Below, one piece after another: positions 47,612 through 59,063 of a DNA stretch of 64,000 nucleotides. The notes under the pieces were generated by a model that was not told where the DNA came from, ran no database searches, and worked only from the letters and a program-made list of their open reading frames with translations. A program made the translations under genes and the position numbers. The stretch is from Chloroflexota bacterium. Its GTDB lineage: Bacteria; Chloroflexota; Limnocylindria; Limnocylindrales; CSP1-4. Position 1 is the first letter of the stretch; each line of letters starts with the position of its first letter. The stretch covers positions 1-64,000 of the forward strand of contig BPIH01000004.1 of NCBI GenBank assembly GCA_026004015.1, read 5' to 3'.

Positions 47612-47835
47612 GCTCCGGAGCGACGCCGTAGCGCCGGCGGTGGCCCCGCCAGCGCGCTGCCGCCACAGCCCGATCGTCGGACTGCCGTCCTCTCTCGGCG
47701 GCGGACGTCGCCCTCCCCGCCGCCCCGCCCGCCTCCCCGCCCCGCCGGCCCCCTCGGCTCCTCGCGCGGCCGGAACCCACCTCCGGCGCCGCGCCCGGCG
47801 AGTTCGACGCAGCCGACCGATAGACTCATGGCAGG

Positions 47836-48897
47836 ATGAATCGTCCCTCCTACGGCGGACAGGCCCTCATCGAAGGCGTCCTCATGCGGGGCCGGGATGC
47901 CATCGCCGTCGCCCTTCGTCACCCCGACGGCCAGATCGTCTGGGCGACGGAGCGCCTCGACTCCGGCTTCCACGGCAGCCGCTGGGCGCGCCTGCCCTTC
48001 GTCCGGGGCCTCGTCGTCCTCTACGAGACCCTCGTCGTCGGGACCCGCTGGCTCGTCCGCTCGGCGAACGTCGCCGCCTCCGCCGAGGGAGTCGAGCTCG
48101 GCCGCGGCTCCATCGCCATCATGCTCCTGGTGACCCTCGCCGCGGGCATCGGCATCTTCCTCCTCTTCCCCCTCCTCGTGGCGAGCGTGACGGCCGGCGG
48201 CCAGACGAACGACCTCCTCCAGCACCTCGTCGAGGGGCTCGTCCGGGTCGCCGTCTTCCTCGGTTACCTCGCCCTCATCGCCCAGGCCCCGGACATCCGG
48301 CGGGTCTTCCAGTACCACGGCGCCGAGCACATGACGATCCACGCCCTCGAAGCGGGGGACCCCTTCGAACCGGCCGCCATCCGGCGCCATCCGACCGCCC
48401 ATCCTCGCTGCGGGACGGAGTTTCTCGTCGTCGTCATCATCCTGTCCATCATCGCCTTTAGCCTCGTCGGCCGCCAGGAGGCCCACGTCATGGTCGGCAG
48501 CCGACTCCTCCTCATCCCGATCATCGCCGCCGTCGGCTACGAGCTCCTCCGCTTCGGCGCTCGGCACCGGGCGAACCCGCTGGTCCGGCTGGCCATGGCG
48601 CCGGGGATCCTCGTCCAGCGGATCACGACCCGCCAGCCGACGGACGACATGATCGAAGTCGCCATCGTGGCCATGGAGGAGGCCCTCCGGGCCGACGGCC
48701 AGCCGCTCCCCGCTCGGCGCCGGCCGCCTCGATCGCGAGCCCCTCGCCATCCGAGGAAGGGAGCGAGGGCCACCGCCGGCGGTCCGCCGGCCGAGCTCGG
48801 GTCGCCGACGGCCGGGGCGGCGTCACCCCGGCGCCTGGGCCGACCCGAAGCGACCGGCCCGGGACCCTGCCGATCGCTCCGTCGAGGGGAGCGAACC
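47836..48897 (+). CDS. DUF1385 membrane protein, no stop before prfA
   Basis: [32 protein letters not shown]...[19 protein letters not shown]...[27 protein letters not shown]. Confidence 0.88.
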
Positions 48898-50286
48898 ATG
48901 AGCGGCTTCGAGGCGACCCTTGCCGACGTCGCCGACCAGTACGACGCCCTCCAGGCCGAGCTCGCTCGGCCCGAGACGGCCGCCGACCCGGCCGCCATCC
49001 GCCGGATCGGCCGCGAGCTCGCCCGCCTCGAGCCCGTCGTCGACGCCTACCGACGCCTCGAGCGGGTCCGCGACGACCTCCGGGAGGCCCGCCGCCTCCG
49101 GGACGAGGAGGCCGACGAGGAGCTCCGGGACCTCGCTCGGGACGAGGTCGAGCGGCTCGAGCGGGCCGAGGCGAGCCTCCTCGAGGAGCTCCGGCTCCTT
49201 CTCCTGCCCCGCGATCCGAACGACGAGCGGAACGTCATCATGGAGATCCGGGCCGGCGCCGGCGGCGAGGAGGCGGCCCTCTTCGCCGCCGACCTCCTGC
49301 GGATGTACCTCCGCTACGCCGAGCGCCGCCGCTGGCGGGCCGAGCTCATGTCGCTCAACGAGACCGGCATCGGCGGCGTCAAGGAGGCGATCGTCCGGAT
49401 CGACGGCGAGGGCGCCTACTCGCGCCTGAAGTTCGAGGGCGGCGTCCACCGCGTCCAGCGAGTCCCGGTCACCGAATCCTCGGGCCGGATCCACACCTCG
49501 ACGGCGACGGTCGTCGTCATGCCCGAGCCCGAGGAGATCGACGTCGAGATCGACGAGGAGCGCGACCTCCGGATCGACGTCAAGCGATCGTCGGGACCGG
49601 GCGGGCAGTCGGTGAACACGACCGATTCGGCGGTCCGGATCACCCACCTGCCGACCGGCCTCGTCGTCGAGATCCAGGACGAGAAGAGCCAGCACAAGAA
49701 CAAGGCGAAGGCCCTCGCCGTCCTCCGGGCCCGGCTCTACGAGCGCGAGCTCGAGCGGCAGCGGGCGGCCGAATCGGCGACGCGCCGGAGCATGGTCGGC
49801 GGCGGCGAGCGGGCCGAGAAGATCCGGACGTACAACTTCCCCCAGGACCGGGTCACCGACCACCGGATCGGTCTCGACCTCCACAACCTGCCGGCGATCC
49901 TCGACGGCGACCTCGACCGGATCATCGACCCCCTGGTCACGACCGATCAGGCCGAACGCCTCCGGAGCCTCGGCGAGGATGACGGCGCGGAAGGGGGGCG
50001 GTGGGAATGGCACCCGCTGATCGAGGGACGGCCATCCGCTTCGTGCCGGCGCCGCCGGTCGAGGTCGTCGTCGCCACCGACCTCGGCTCGGTCGCCGTCC
50101 TCAAGCACGGCAACCTCTACCTCCTCACCGACCAGTTCGGGGACATCCACCCCGACACCCGCGGCCTCGGGCTCTACGAGGGCGACACTCGCCTCCTCTC
50201 CTGCGCCCTCCTCCGGGTCAACGGCTACCGGCCGGCGATCCTCCAGGCCCCCGTCGGCGGGGCCTACGAGGACGCCATCGAGCTGA
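48898..50286 (+). CDS. prfA: Peptide chain release factor 1; true C-terminus probably near 50000
   Basis: Own SD (GTCGAGGGGAGCGAACC-ATG); [24 protein letters not shown]...[24 protein letters not shown] (GGQ). Confidence 0.93.
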   Translation: MSGFEATLADVADQYDALQAELARPETAADPAAIRRIGRELARLEPVVDAYRRLERVRDDLREARRLRDEEADEELRDLARDEVERLERAEASLLEELRLLLLPRDPNDERNVIMEIRAGAGGEEAALFAADLLRMYLRYAERRRWRAELMSLNETGIGGVKEAIVRIDGEGAYSRLKFEGGVHRVQRVPVTESSGRIHTSTATVVVMPEPEEIDVEIDEERDLRIDVKRSSGPGGQSVNTTDSAVRITHLPTGLVVEIQDEKSQHKNKAKALAVLRARLYERELERQRAAESATRRSMVGGGERAEKIRTYNFPQDRVTDHRIGLDLHNLPAILDGDLDRIIDPLVTTDQAERLRSLGEDDGAEGGRWEWHPLIEGRPSASCRRRRSRSSSPPTSARSPSSSTATSTSSPTSSGTSTPTPAASGSTRATLASSPAPSSGSTATGRRSSRPPSAGPTRTPSS

Positions 50287-52444
50287 CGAACCCCGAGCCT
50301 CGGCGCGACCTCGGCGCCAAGCTCGATCCCCTCGCCCTCGTCCACCGCTCCATCGGCATCCGTCGTGAACGGGTCGTCGCCGGGCTCCTCCGAGAACGGG
50401 TTCGGCTCGTCAACTACGCCGAGGGGCGGGCCCGGGTCGAGCTCACCCTCGACCTCGCCGCCGACCTGGCCGACATCTTCGAGGTCCGGGGCTGGCCACG
50501 GTCCCGACGCGGCACCCATCTCCCGATCGCCCTCCACGAGGGGCTCGGGCGGGTCGTCTTCCGGTACGACGGCCTCGACGGGGTCCGCCGCCTCGTCCAC
50601 GTCGCCCTCGACGGGAATCCCTCCCTCGCTCCCACCGACGACGGCACGATCCGGGCCACCTGGCGCTGGTCGATCCCCTCGGGCGGAGAACGCCAGGTCG
50701 AGTGGCACGTCTGGTCGGAGCGGCAGCAGCTCGGCGGGGAGGCGCCCGGGGCGGTCGCGGGAGCGGCCACCGCCGGAGCGGAGCCGAGCAGGGCCTTCGG
50801 GGCGCGGGCGGCGGCGAGTTCGGGCGGCCGCCGACCCCTGAGCCCGGCCAGGCCCTCGTGCCGGAGGCCAGGGGAGGGGTCGCCCTGGCCGAGGTGGTCG
50901 ACGAAGCGCTCGGCGAACCCGTCGCCGAAGCCGGCGCCGCCGAGGCGGCAGCCGTCCTCCCGCTCTTCACCCCCGTTCCGCGGGTTCGCGACGACGAAGC
51001 CGGTGCCGCCTACCGAGCCTGGTGGCGAGGAGCGACGGAGGTCGAATCCGACAACGAGCTCTTCAACCTCACCCTCCAGCGCTCGACGACCGACCTCCGC
51101 CTCCTCGTCAACGACGGCCCCGGTCGCCGCGAGTGGTACCTGGCGGCCGGAATCCCCTGGTTCGTCACCCTCTTCGGCCGCGATTCGATCATCACCGCCC
51201 TCCAGGTCCTCGCCTTCCGGCCCCAGATCGCCTACGCGACCCTCGACGTCCTCGCCGCTCGCCAGGCGACGGCCCTCGACCCGGAGCGGGACGCCGAACC
51301 GGGCAAGATCCTCCACGAGCTCCGGACCGGGGAACTGGCCGCCATCGGCGAGCTCCCCCACACCCCGTACTACGGCTCCGTCGACTCGACGCCCCTCTGG
51401 CTCATCCTCCTCGGCGCCACCTTCGACTGGACCGGCGACCGGGCCCTCCTCGACCGGCTCTGGCCGCACGCCCTCGCCGCCCTCGAGTGGATCGACCGCT
51501 GGGGGGATCGCGACGGCGACGGCTTCGTCGAGTACGAGCGCCGGAACCCGACGGGGCTTCTGAACCAGGGCTGGAAGGATTCGTCCGACGCCGTCCGCGA
51601 CCGCCACGGGCGCCTCGTCCCGACGCCCATCGCCCTCGTCGAGGTCCAGGGCTACGTCTACGACGCCAAGCGGCGGATGGCGCACCTGGCCGAGGTCCGG
51701 GGGGAGACGGAGCTCGCCGCCCGCCTCGAGCGGGAGGCGGCCGCCCTCCGGGAGCGCTTCGAGGCGGCCTTCTGGGTTCCCGACCTTCGCTACTACGCCA
51801 TGGCCCTCGACGGCGAGAAGCGGCAGGCGGACGCCATCACCTCGAACCCGGGCCAGGCGCTCTGGACCGGCATCGTCTCGCCGGAGCGAGCCCGGTCCGT
51901 CGCCGATCGCCTCCTGGGACCCGGCCTCTACTCGGGCTGGGGCGTCCGGACGTATGCCGCCGGCCAGCCCGGCTACAACCCGATCGGCTACCACACCGGA
52001 ACGGTCTGGCCCCACGACACGTCCCTCATCGCCGCCGGGCTGAAGCGGTACGGCCTCGAGGACGAGGCGAACGAGCTCATCAGCCGGGTCTTCGAGGCGG
52101 CCCAGTCCTTCCCGGCCTACCGCCTCCCCGAGCTCTTCTGCGGCTTCGAGCGCGACTCGGCGACCTCGCCGGTGCCGTACCCCGTCGCCTGCTCGCCCCA
52201 GGCCTGGGCGGCCGGGGCACCCTTCCTCTTCCTCGAGACGATGCTCGGCCTCCGACCGCACGCCGAGCGGGGCGAGCTCGAGCTCCTTCACCCCCATCTC
52301 CCCTCCTGGCTCCGGAGCGTCCGGGTCCGGAATCTCAGGGTCGGAACGGCCCTCGTCGATCTCCTCTTCCACTCCTGGCGCGGCACCACGAGCGCCGAGG
52401 TCCTCCGGAAGGAAGGGGACGTCGCCGTCACGATCCGGCTGTGA
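50001..52444 (+). CDS. Glycogen debranching enzyme-like (GDE) protein, one frameshift near 50820
   Basis: N-domain [36 protein letters not shown]-domain [23 protein letters not shown]...[38 protein letters not shown]...[11 protein letters not shown] in a -1 frame. Confidence 0.85.
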
Positions 52445-53420
52445 GGCCGGTGTCGGTGCCGCCCGCCTCCTCCGTCGCCGAGGAGCTCCGACTCGGGGTC
52501 GATCGACTCCGGGCGGCCGGCTCCGAGACGGCTCGCCTCGACGCGGAGGTCCTCCTCGCCTGGGCCCTCGGGGTCGACCGCTCGACGATCCTCGCCCATC
52601 CCGAGGCGCCCGTGGCCGGGGAGGCCCTGGCGACGTATCGAGCCGCCATCGAGCGGAGGGCGACCGGGGAGCCGGTCGCCTACATCCGGGGCCTGAAGGA
52701 GTTCTTCGGTCTCGCCTTCGCCGTCGACCGTCGGGCCCTCATCCCCCGGCCCGAGACCGAGCGCCTCGTCGAGCTCGCCCTCGCCCACCTCGAGGCGCGG
52801 CTCACGACGGCGCCGCGGCCCGTCGGCTCGCCTCGCCTCCGGGTCGTCGACGTCGGGACGGGCGCCGGACCGATCGTCGTCGCCCTCGCCGTCACCCTCC
52901 GCCGACGAGGGATGCTCGGCGAGGTCGAGCTCTGGGCGACGGATGCCGACCCCGAGGCCCTCGATCTCGCCCGGGAGAACGCCGTCGCCCACGCCGTCGC
53001 CGATGCCGTGAGCTTCGTCCTGGCCGACCTCCTCCCCGACGACGCCTGCGCTCCTGGGACCTCGTCTGCGCCAACCTGCCGTACGTCCGCTCGGCCGCCG
53101 TCGACGAGCTCCCCGTCGCCGCCTCCTTCGAGCCGCGGCGGGCCCTCGACGGCGGTCCCGACGGCCTCGCGGTCGTCCGCCGCCTCGTGGCGCGGCTGCC
53201 CGACGTCCTGGCGCCCGACGGCCTCGCCCTCCTCGAGATCGGTGCCGACCAGAAGGACGCCGTCGTCGACCTTGCCCGCGAGCTCCTACCGGGCTGGTCG
53301 TGCCGGGTCGAGACCGACCTGGCCGGCCTGCCCCGGGTCGCCCGCCTCGAGCGGCCGGAGGTCCCACCGCTGCCCGCCCCCGGCGGCGAGCCCCGCTCGC
53401 CCTTCCGCTTCGGCCGATGA
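52441..53420 (+). CDS. prmC: Release factor glutamine methyltransferase PrmC, frameshift near 53050
   Basis: GEPVAYIRGLKEFFGLAFAVDRRALIPRPETERLVELAL...VVDVGTGAGPIVVALAV; CANLPYVRSAAVDELPVAASFEPRRALDGGPDGLAVVRRLV in the shifted frame. Confidence 0.88.
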
Positions 53421-54466
53421 CGAGCCCCGCCTCCACCCCTTCCCCGACGAGGGATCGGCGGCCCGAGCCGCGCTTCCCGATCCGGCTCGTCGCCCTCGAT
53501 ATCGACGGCACCCTCCTCGACCACGATCTCATCCTCCGGGACCGGACGCGGGCGGCCGTCCGGAGCGCCGTCGCCCGCGGCGCCGTGGTCGTCCTCGCCA
53601 CCGGCCGCATGGCCTCGAGCGTCCGGCCCCTGGCCGAGGCGATCGGGCTTCGGGGACCCCTCATCGCCTACCAGGGGGCCCTCGTTCGCGAGCTGCCGGC
53701 CCCCGGCGAGCCGGGTCCCGGGCGCCTCCTCCACCACGATCCGCTGCCGGCCGAGGTCGCTCGGGCCGCCGTCCGCTGGTCGTACGCCCAGGGTCTGCGG
53801 CCCCACCTCAACCACCTCGAGCGGTTCATCGTCCCCACCGACGACCCGAACGCCGAGGACTACTCGCTCTTCCTCGGGGCCCGGGCCGAGCTCGTCGACG
53901 ACCTCGAAGCGGCCATCGAGCACCCGATCACGAAGGTCATCGCCGTCGCCGAGGAACCCCTCCCCGAGGGAATCCTCGCCGCCGCCCGGGAGGCCTTCGC
54001 CGGGCGGGCCGCGCCGACGATCAGCCATCCCCGGTTCCTCGAGTTCGTCGCTCCGGGGGTCTCGAAGGGCCGGGCCGTCCGCTGGCTCGCTCGACGGCTG
54101 GGGATCCCCCTCGAGCAGACCCTCGCCATCGGCGACCAGCACAACGACGTCGAGATGCTGCGGGCCGTCGGCCACGGGGTCGCCATGGCCGGGGCGCCGC
54201 CGGACGTCCTCGCCGCGGCCCGCTATCTCGCCCCGCCGGTCGGGGAGGAGGGGGCGGCGCAGATCCTCGAAGCCCTCGTCGTCCCGAGCCCGGCCGCGGC
54301 CGAACGGAACGCCCGGCGCTTCCGGATCGACGTCGGGCATCGGGCGGAGGTCGGGCTTCGGGCGGACGTCGGGATGGACGAGCCCCGCATGTGCGACGAT
54401 GGACGGCGGCGCAGCGAAGGCGAGCGCAGCGAACACGTAGCGAAGGCGAGTAGGGAAGGAGCGTGA
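53417..54466 (+). CDS. HAD superfamily (Cof-like) hydrolase
   Basis: [43 protein letters not shown]...[44 protein letters not shown]. Confidence 0.9.
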   Translation: MTSPASTPSPTRDRRPEPRFPIRLVALDIDGTLLDHDLILRDRTRAAVRSAVARGAVVVLATGRMASSVRPLAEAIGLRGPLIAYQGALVRELPAPGEPGPGRLLHHDPLPAEVARAAVRWSYAQGLRPHLNHLERFIVPTDDPNAEDYSLFLGARAELVDDLEAAIEHPITKVIAVAEEPLPEGILAAAREAFAGRAAPTISHPRFLEFVAPGVSKGRAVRWLARRLGIPLEQTLAIGDQHNDVEMLRAVGHGVAMAGAPPDVLAAARYLAPPVGEEGAAQILEALVVPSPAAAERNARRFRIDVGHRAEVGLRADVGMDEPRMCDDGRRRSEGERSEHVAKASREGA

Positions 54467-54470
54467 GCCG

Positions 54471-55799
54471 ATGACGATGACCCCGACCTCCCGCCTGGCC
54501 TGGGCGAGCCTCGCCGAGGTCGACCCGGAGCTCTGGGCGGCCATGCTCGGCGAGCGGGCCCGACAGCGGGACAAGATCGAGCTCATCGCCTCGGAGAACT
54601 ACACGGCCGCGGCGGTCATGGAGGCCCAGGGCTCCTGGCTGACGAACAAGTACGCCGAGGGGCTCCCCGGGCGCCGCTACTACGGCGGCTGCGAGTACGT
54701 CGACGTCGCCGAGACCCTCGCCATCGAACGCGCCCTCGCCCTCTTCCCCGGGGCCGAGCACGTCAACGTCCAGCCCCACTCCGGCGCCCAGGCGAACATG
54801 GCCGCCTACTTCGCCGTCCTCGAACCGGGCGACCGGATCCTCGGCATGAACCTCGCCCATGGCGGTCACCTGACCCACGGCTCGCCGGTGAACTTCTCGG
54901 GGCGGCTCTTCGAGGTCCACGCCTACGGCGTCGATCGCGAAACCGAGCAGCTCGACTACGACGCCCTGGAAGCCCAGGCGAAGGCCGTCCGGCCGAAGCT
55001 CGTCGTGGCCGGCGCCTCGGCCTACCCACGCCTCTGGGACTTCGAGCGCCTCGCCGCCATCGCCCACGGGGTCGGCGCCCTCCTCATGGTCGACATGGCC
55101 CACGTCGCCGGCCTCGTCGCGGCGGGGCTCCACCCCTCGCCGTTCCCCCATGCCGATCTCGTGACGACGACGACCCACAAGACCCTCCGCGGGCCGCGGG
55201 GTGGTCTCGTCTTCGCCCGCCGCGAGCTGCCCGACGGGGTCGACCCCGCCGACTTCCCGACGGTCCGCGGCTCCCTCGCCGCGACCGTCGACCGAACCGT
55301 CTTCCCGGGCTTCCAGGGCGGGCCGCTCATGCACGTCATCGCTGCCAAGGCCGTCGCCTTCAAGCTGGCCATGACCGACGAGTTCCGGCGGGACCAGGAG
55401 CGGACCCTCGAGAACGCCCGGGCCCTCGCCGAGGCCCTCGCCGAGCGGGGGGCACGGATCGTCTCCGGCGGCACCGACAACCACCTCATCCTCATCGACG
55501 TCTCGCCCCTCGGGGTGACGGGCCGCGAGGCGGAGCGCCTCCTCGACGAGATCGGGATCACCGTCAACAAGAACGCCATCCCCTTCGACCCGCAGCCGCC
55601 GAACATCGCCTCGGGGATCCGGGTCGGCACGCCGGCCGTGACCTCGCGCGGCTTCGGGCCCGACGAGATGCGGGTCCTCGGCCGGATCATCGTCGAGGCC
55701 ATCGAGACCCGGGCCGAGCCGGCCGAGCAGGCTCGCCTGGCGGCCGAAGTTCGCGCCATGGCGGCTCGCTTCCCGGTCCCGGGTCTGCCGGCCGACTGA
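54471..55799 (+). CDS. glyA: Serine hydroxymethyltransferase
   Basis: [54 protein letters not shown]...[17 protein letters not shown]. Confidence 0.97.
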   Translation: MTMTPTSRLAWASLAEVDPELWAAMLGERARQRDKIELIASENYTAAAVMEAQGSWLTNKYAEGLPGRRYYGGCEYVDVAETLAIERALALFPGAEHVNVQPHSGAQANMAAYFAVLEPGDRILGMNLAHGGHLTHGSPVNFSGRLFEVHAYGVDRETEQLDYDALEAQAKAVRPKLVVAGASAYPRLWDFERLAAIAHGVGALLMVDMAHVAGLVAAGLHPSPFPHADLVTTTTHKTLRGPRGGLVFARRELPDGVDPADFPTVRGSLAATVDRTVFPGFQGGPLMHVIAAKAVAFKLAMTDEFRRDQERTLENARALAEALAERGARIVSGGTDNHLILIDVSPLGVTGREAERLLDEIGITVNKNAIPFDPQPPNIASGIRVGTPAVTSRGFGPDEMRVLGRIIVEAIETRAEPAEQARLAAEVRAMAARFPVPGLPAD

Positions 55800-55817
55800 C
55801 GGTCGGCGCGCGAGGCC

Positions 55818-57602
55818 GTGCGGTTCATCCCCGAGCTCGGTAGCGTCCTCCCCTGGCTCGCCGTCGCGGCCGTCGCCGCGGCCGTCGTCGCTTTCGTCGG
55901 GACGCCGATCGTCCGAGCCGTCGCCCTTCAGGCCGGCCTCCTCGACCTCCCGGACCGTCGGCGGGTGAACACCCGGCCCGTCCCGAGGGCCGGTGGGCTC
56001 GCCGTTGCCGTCGCCTTTCTCGCCGTCGCCGCCGGCTTCGTCGTCGTCGATGCCGCCGCGGGGAGCGTGCCGACCCCGCGCTTCCTCGAACCGGGCCAGC
56101 TCGTCGCCCTCCTGGCGGGCGGTGCCGCAGCGGCGGTCCTCGGCCTCCTCGACGACGCCCTCCAGCTCCGCGCCCGCTGGCAGCTCGCCGGCCAGCTCGC
56201 CCTGGCCGCCTTCGCCATCGGGCTCGGGATCGGCGTCGAGGCGATCAACGTCCCTTTCGTGGATCGGCCGGTCGTCCTCGACGGGGCGCTCGGGATCGCC
56301 TTCACGGCCTTCTGGATCGTGGGCATGATCAACTCGATCAATTTCATCGACGGCCTCGACGGGCTGTCGGCCGGCATCGGCTGCATCGCCGCCGTCACCC
56401 TCGGCCTCATCAGCCTGACGACGACCATCGGCCAGCCGTACATCGCCATCCTCTGCTTCGCCCTCGCCGGCGCCCTCCTCGGCTTCCTGCGCTGGAACTT
56501 CCACCCGGCCGTCGTCTTCGCCGGGACGAGCGGGACGATGTTCCTCGGCTACGTCCTCGCCGTCCTCGCCGTCCTCGGCTCGGCCAAGGTGGCGGTCGCT
56601 CTCCTCGTCCTCGGGGTCCCGATCATCGACACCTTCTGGATCATCGTCCGCCGGCTGGCCACGGGCCGGATGCCCTTCAGCCCCGACCGGGGTCACATCC
56701 ACCACCGGCTCCTCGACCTCGGCCTCGGGCACCGGGAGGTGGTCCTCCTCATCTACGGCATCTGCACCGTCCTCGCCGTCCTCTCGCTCCTCCTCTCGGG
56801 GACGGGGCAGATCTACGCCTTCCTCGGGCTCTTCGTCGGCCTCGGTCTCGTCCTCTTCGTCCTGACCCGCCGCGGCCTCGTCGCCGACGAGCTCGTGGCG
56901 GCGACGTACGATGCGGCGGACGCCGACGGCGGGCCGGACCGTCCCGCCGGCCCGGACGGAGCGGTCGAGCGACGGATAAGGGAGCCGGGGATCGGGAGGC
57001 GGTGCGGGCCTGATGTCGACGGAGGGGTTTCTGGCGGTCGTCGGGGTCCTCGCGTTCGTGCTCGTGGGTGCGGGCGGGGTCGCCTTCCTCGGGCGACGAC
57101 GGGCGCGACGCCGTCGGGCCCGCCCCGGCGAACCGACCCCCCGGTCGGTCGTCAGCTCCGAGGCGTGGCCGATGCGGGCGGCCGGACCACCGCGAGACCT
57201 CGCCCGAACCGAGACGGGCGTCCGGTTGCCTCTCGAACCCGCGATCCGGGCCCCCGACGAGCCGACCCGAATCGTGCCCCGGCGTCTGGCCGTGAGCGGC
57301 GCCCTCGAGGCTCGGCGCCGCGCGGCGGCAGGGAATCAGCCGGCCGACGTCTGGGAGCCGGAGGTCGTCGAGGAGCCCGTGGCGGCGCTCGCCGAGCGGC
57401 GGCTCGTCCGGCGCCTCCGTCTCGTCCGGGACACCGCCCTCCTCATCTTCGCCGGCTCGGTCGTCGCCCTCCTCGTCCTCCTCCAGCGCCCCGGCAACAC
57501 CGGGGTGGCGTCGCTGACGGGCACGCCGCCGACGAACGCGAGCGGCCCGGCCGCCTCGGCCGGGGGCGGGGCCCCGGACGCATCGGCCGGACCGACCGGT
57601 AG
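55818..57602 (+). CDS. WecA/TagO-type undecaprenyl-phosphate glycosyl-1-phosphate transferase; C-terminal extension beyond ~56950 doubtful
   Basis: LPDRRRVNTRPVPRAGGLAVAVAF...WIVGMINSINFIDGLDGLSAGIG...GTSGTMFLGYVLAVLAVLGSAK...FSPDRGHIHHRLLDLGL. Confidence 0.9.
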   Translation: MRFIPELGSVLPWLAVAAVAAAVVAFVGTPIVRAVALQAGLLDLPDRRRVNTRPVPRAGGLAVAVAFLAVAAGFVVVDAAAGSVPTPRFLEPGQLVALLAGGAAAAVLGLLDDALQLRARWQLAGQLALAAFAIGLGIGVEAINVPFVDRPVVLDGALGIAFTAFWIVGMINSINFIDGLDGLSAGIGCIAAVTLGLISLTTTIGQPYIAILCFALAGALLGFLRWNFHPAVVFAGTSGTMFLGYVLAVLAVLGSAKVAVALLVLGVPIIDTFWIIVRRLATGRMPFSPDRGHIHHRLLDLGLGHREVVLLIYGICTVLAVLSLLLSGTGQIYAFLGLFVGLGLVLFVLTRRGLVADELVAATYDAADADGGPDRPAGPDGAVERRIREPGIGRRCGPDVDGGVSGGRRGPRVRARGCGRGRLPRATTGATPSGPPRRTDPPVGRQLRGVADAGGRTTARPRPNRDGRPVASRTRDPGPRRADPNRAPASGRERRPRGSAPRGGRESAGRRLGAGGRRGARGGARRAAARPAPPSRPGHRPPHLRRLGRRPPRPPPAPRQHRGGVADGHAADERERPGRLGRGRGPGRIGRTDR

Positions 57603-57963
57603 CCTCGTCCCGCCCGCCACGGGCCGACCTTCGGGCGCGACGCCCTCACCAGGCGTCTCGTCGACGGCGACGCCTCGTGCAACGATCCGCCCGACGGCCA
57701 CGCCGGGACCGACGGCGCCACCCACGGCTCGACCGACGACGCCCCGCCCGACCGCGACGCCTGCCGCGACCGGGACCGCGGCGCCGACACTGCCGACGAG
57801 CACGCCGAGCCCCACCGCGACGGCGACGCCGGCCCCGACGCCCACCGCCACGCTCGAGCCGTCGCCCTCACCCTCGCCGACGCCGGAGCCACCGAGTCCC
57901 ACCCCGACGCCCGGGCCGTCGCCATCACCCAGCCCGACCCCGGAACCGAGCCCCTCATCCTGA
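57013..57963 (+). CDS. Membrane protein with Pro/Thr/Ser-rich low-complexity tail
   Basis: Two TM segments (FLAVVGVLAFVLVGAGGVAFL; TALLIFAGSVVALLVLL) followed by ~150 aa of PTATPxPT / PSPSPTPEP repeats. Confidence 0.6.
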   Translation: MSTEGFLAVVGVLAFVLVGAGGVAFLGRRRARRRRARPGEPTPRSVVSSEAWPMRAAGPPRDLARTETGVRLPLEPAIRAPDEPTRIVPRRLAVSGALEARRRAAAGNQPADVWEPEVVEEPVAALAERRLVRRLRLVRDTALLIFAGSVVALLVLLQRPGNTGVASLTGTPPTNASGPAASAGGGAPDASAGPTGSLVPPATGRPSGATPSPGVSSTATPRATIRPTATPGPTAPPTARPTTPRPTATPAATGTAAPTLPTSTPSPTATATPAPTPTATLEPSPSPSPTPEPPSPTPTPGPSPSPSPTPEPSPSS

Positions 57964-58818
57964 GTTCCGCGTTCGCCCGTTCAGGCGGTGGCAGCGCCTC
58001 GTCGAGTCCCTCCGGACTGGGCCATGCCGTGAAGCGCGTGCTCAGGGTTGCCGATCGGGACGTTACTGCGGTCCGCAACCGGATCCTTCCGAGCGACTGT
58101 CGTAGACCGTAGAGAACGCTCGCCGAGGGCTTCGGGCGCCGTCACTTCAAGGGGCTGCACGGGCCAACAACGCCGAGGTCGTGGGACTCGTTCGCCCGGG
58201 ACCGCCCCTGACGTCACCAGCTCTGGCCGCCGACGCGGATCGCCGCCGTGGAGGTGACGAGCGCCCACGGCCTCCGCGGGAGCCTCGCCCACCCGACCTT
58301 GCCCTTGTTCCCGTGAGGCGCGCGTTATCCAGGGCCCGGGCGGGCGGGAGGGCCGGTTGCGGCGTCGGCACCGCACGCCCCACGCTCGGCCGAGCGGTCG
58401 GAGCGGCCGGGATCGGGGCCTCCCCGGCCGGTTGGCCGGTCGTACGCTCGTGGCACGGTCGTTTGTCCGTGACGGTGCCCCGGACGGGGGTCGGGACGCC
58501 CTCGGTGCCGCCCTCGCCACGCTCGGGCAGCACTTCGTCCGGGGTCGCCACCGTGCCCAAACCGGCCCCGGCCGCCGATCCGGGCCACAGAAGGTGCGCC
58601 TGATGAGAAGATGACCAGAATCCGGGGGCGAGCGTGGATGGATGCCGTCCCGGGTCGGGAGCGAGGGGCATCGCCGTTCGGGAGAGAGGCGGTCGGCGTC
58701 CGGGGGTCGTCCGGACGCCCGGCGACCAAGAACCGGACAGATTCACTTGGCTACGAGAAGCGGCGGCCACGCCGGCGGTCGCACCTGCTACACTTACGCC
58801 CGCCTTGCCAGGTCGCCC

Positions 58819-59043
58819 ATGATCGAGCCCGGACGAGCCTGGGCCTACTTCGCCCTCTTCTCGGAGATCGGAATCGTCCTGCTGGTCACCACCCTGGGCG
58901 GTGTCCTGGCAGGGTACTGGCTGGACCAGCAGCTCGGGTCGGTCCCGATCTTCGCCCTCGCCGGCCTCTTCGTCGGCCTGGCGGTGGGCGCCCGGGCGGT
59001 CTACCGGCTCATCACCCGGTTCCTGGCCACATTCGAAGACTGA
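58819..59043 (+). CDS. AtpI/AtpZ-like ATP synthase accessory protein
   Basis: WAYFALFSEIGIVLLVTTLGGVLAGYWLDQQLGSVPIFALAGLFVGLAVGARAVYRLI; immediately upstream of atpB. Confidence 0.75.
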   Translation: MIEPGRAWAYFALFSEIGIVLLVTTLGGVLAGYWLDQQLGSVPIFALAGLFVGLAVGARAVYRLITRFLATFED

Positions 59044-59063
59044 CGATCGAGAGCGCGGCGACG

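Noticed and set aside
57540-57963. PT/PS-rich repeats as possible non-coding satellite
   Set aside because: Open in one frame with TM segments upstream; typical low-complexity extracytoplasmic tail.
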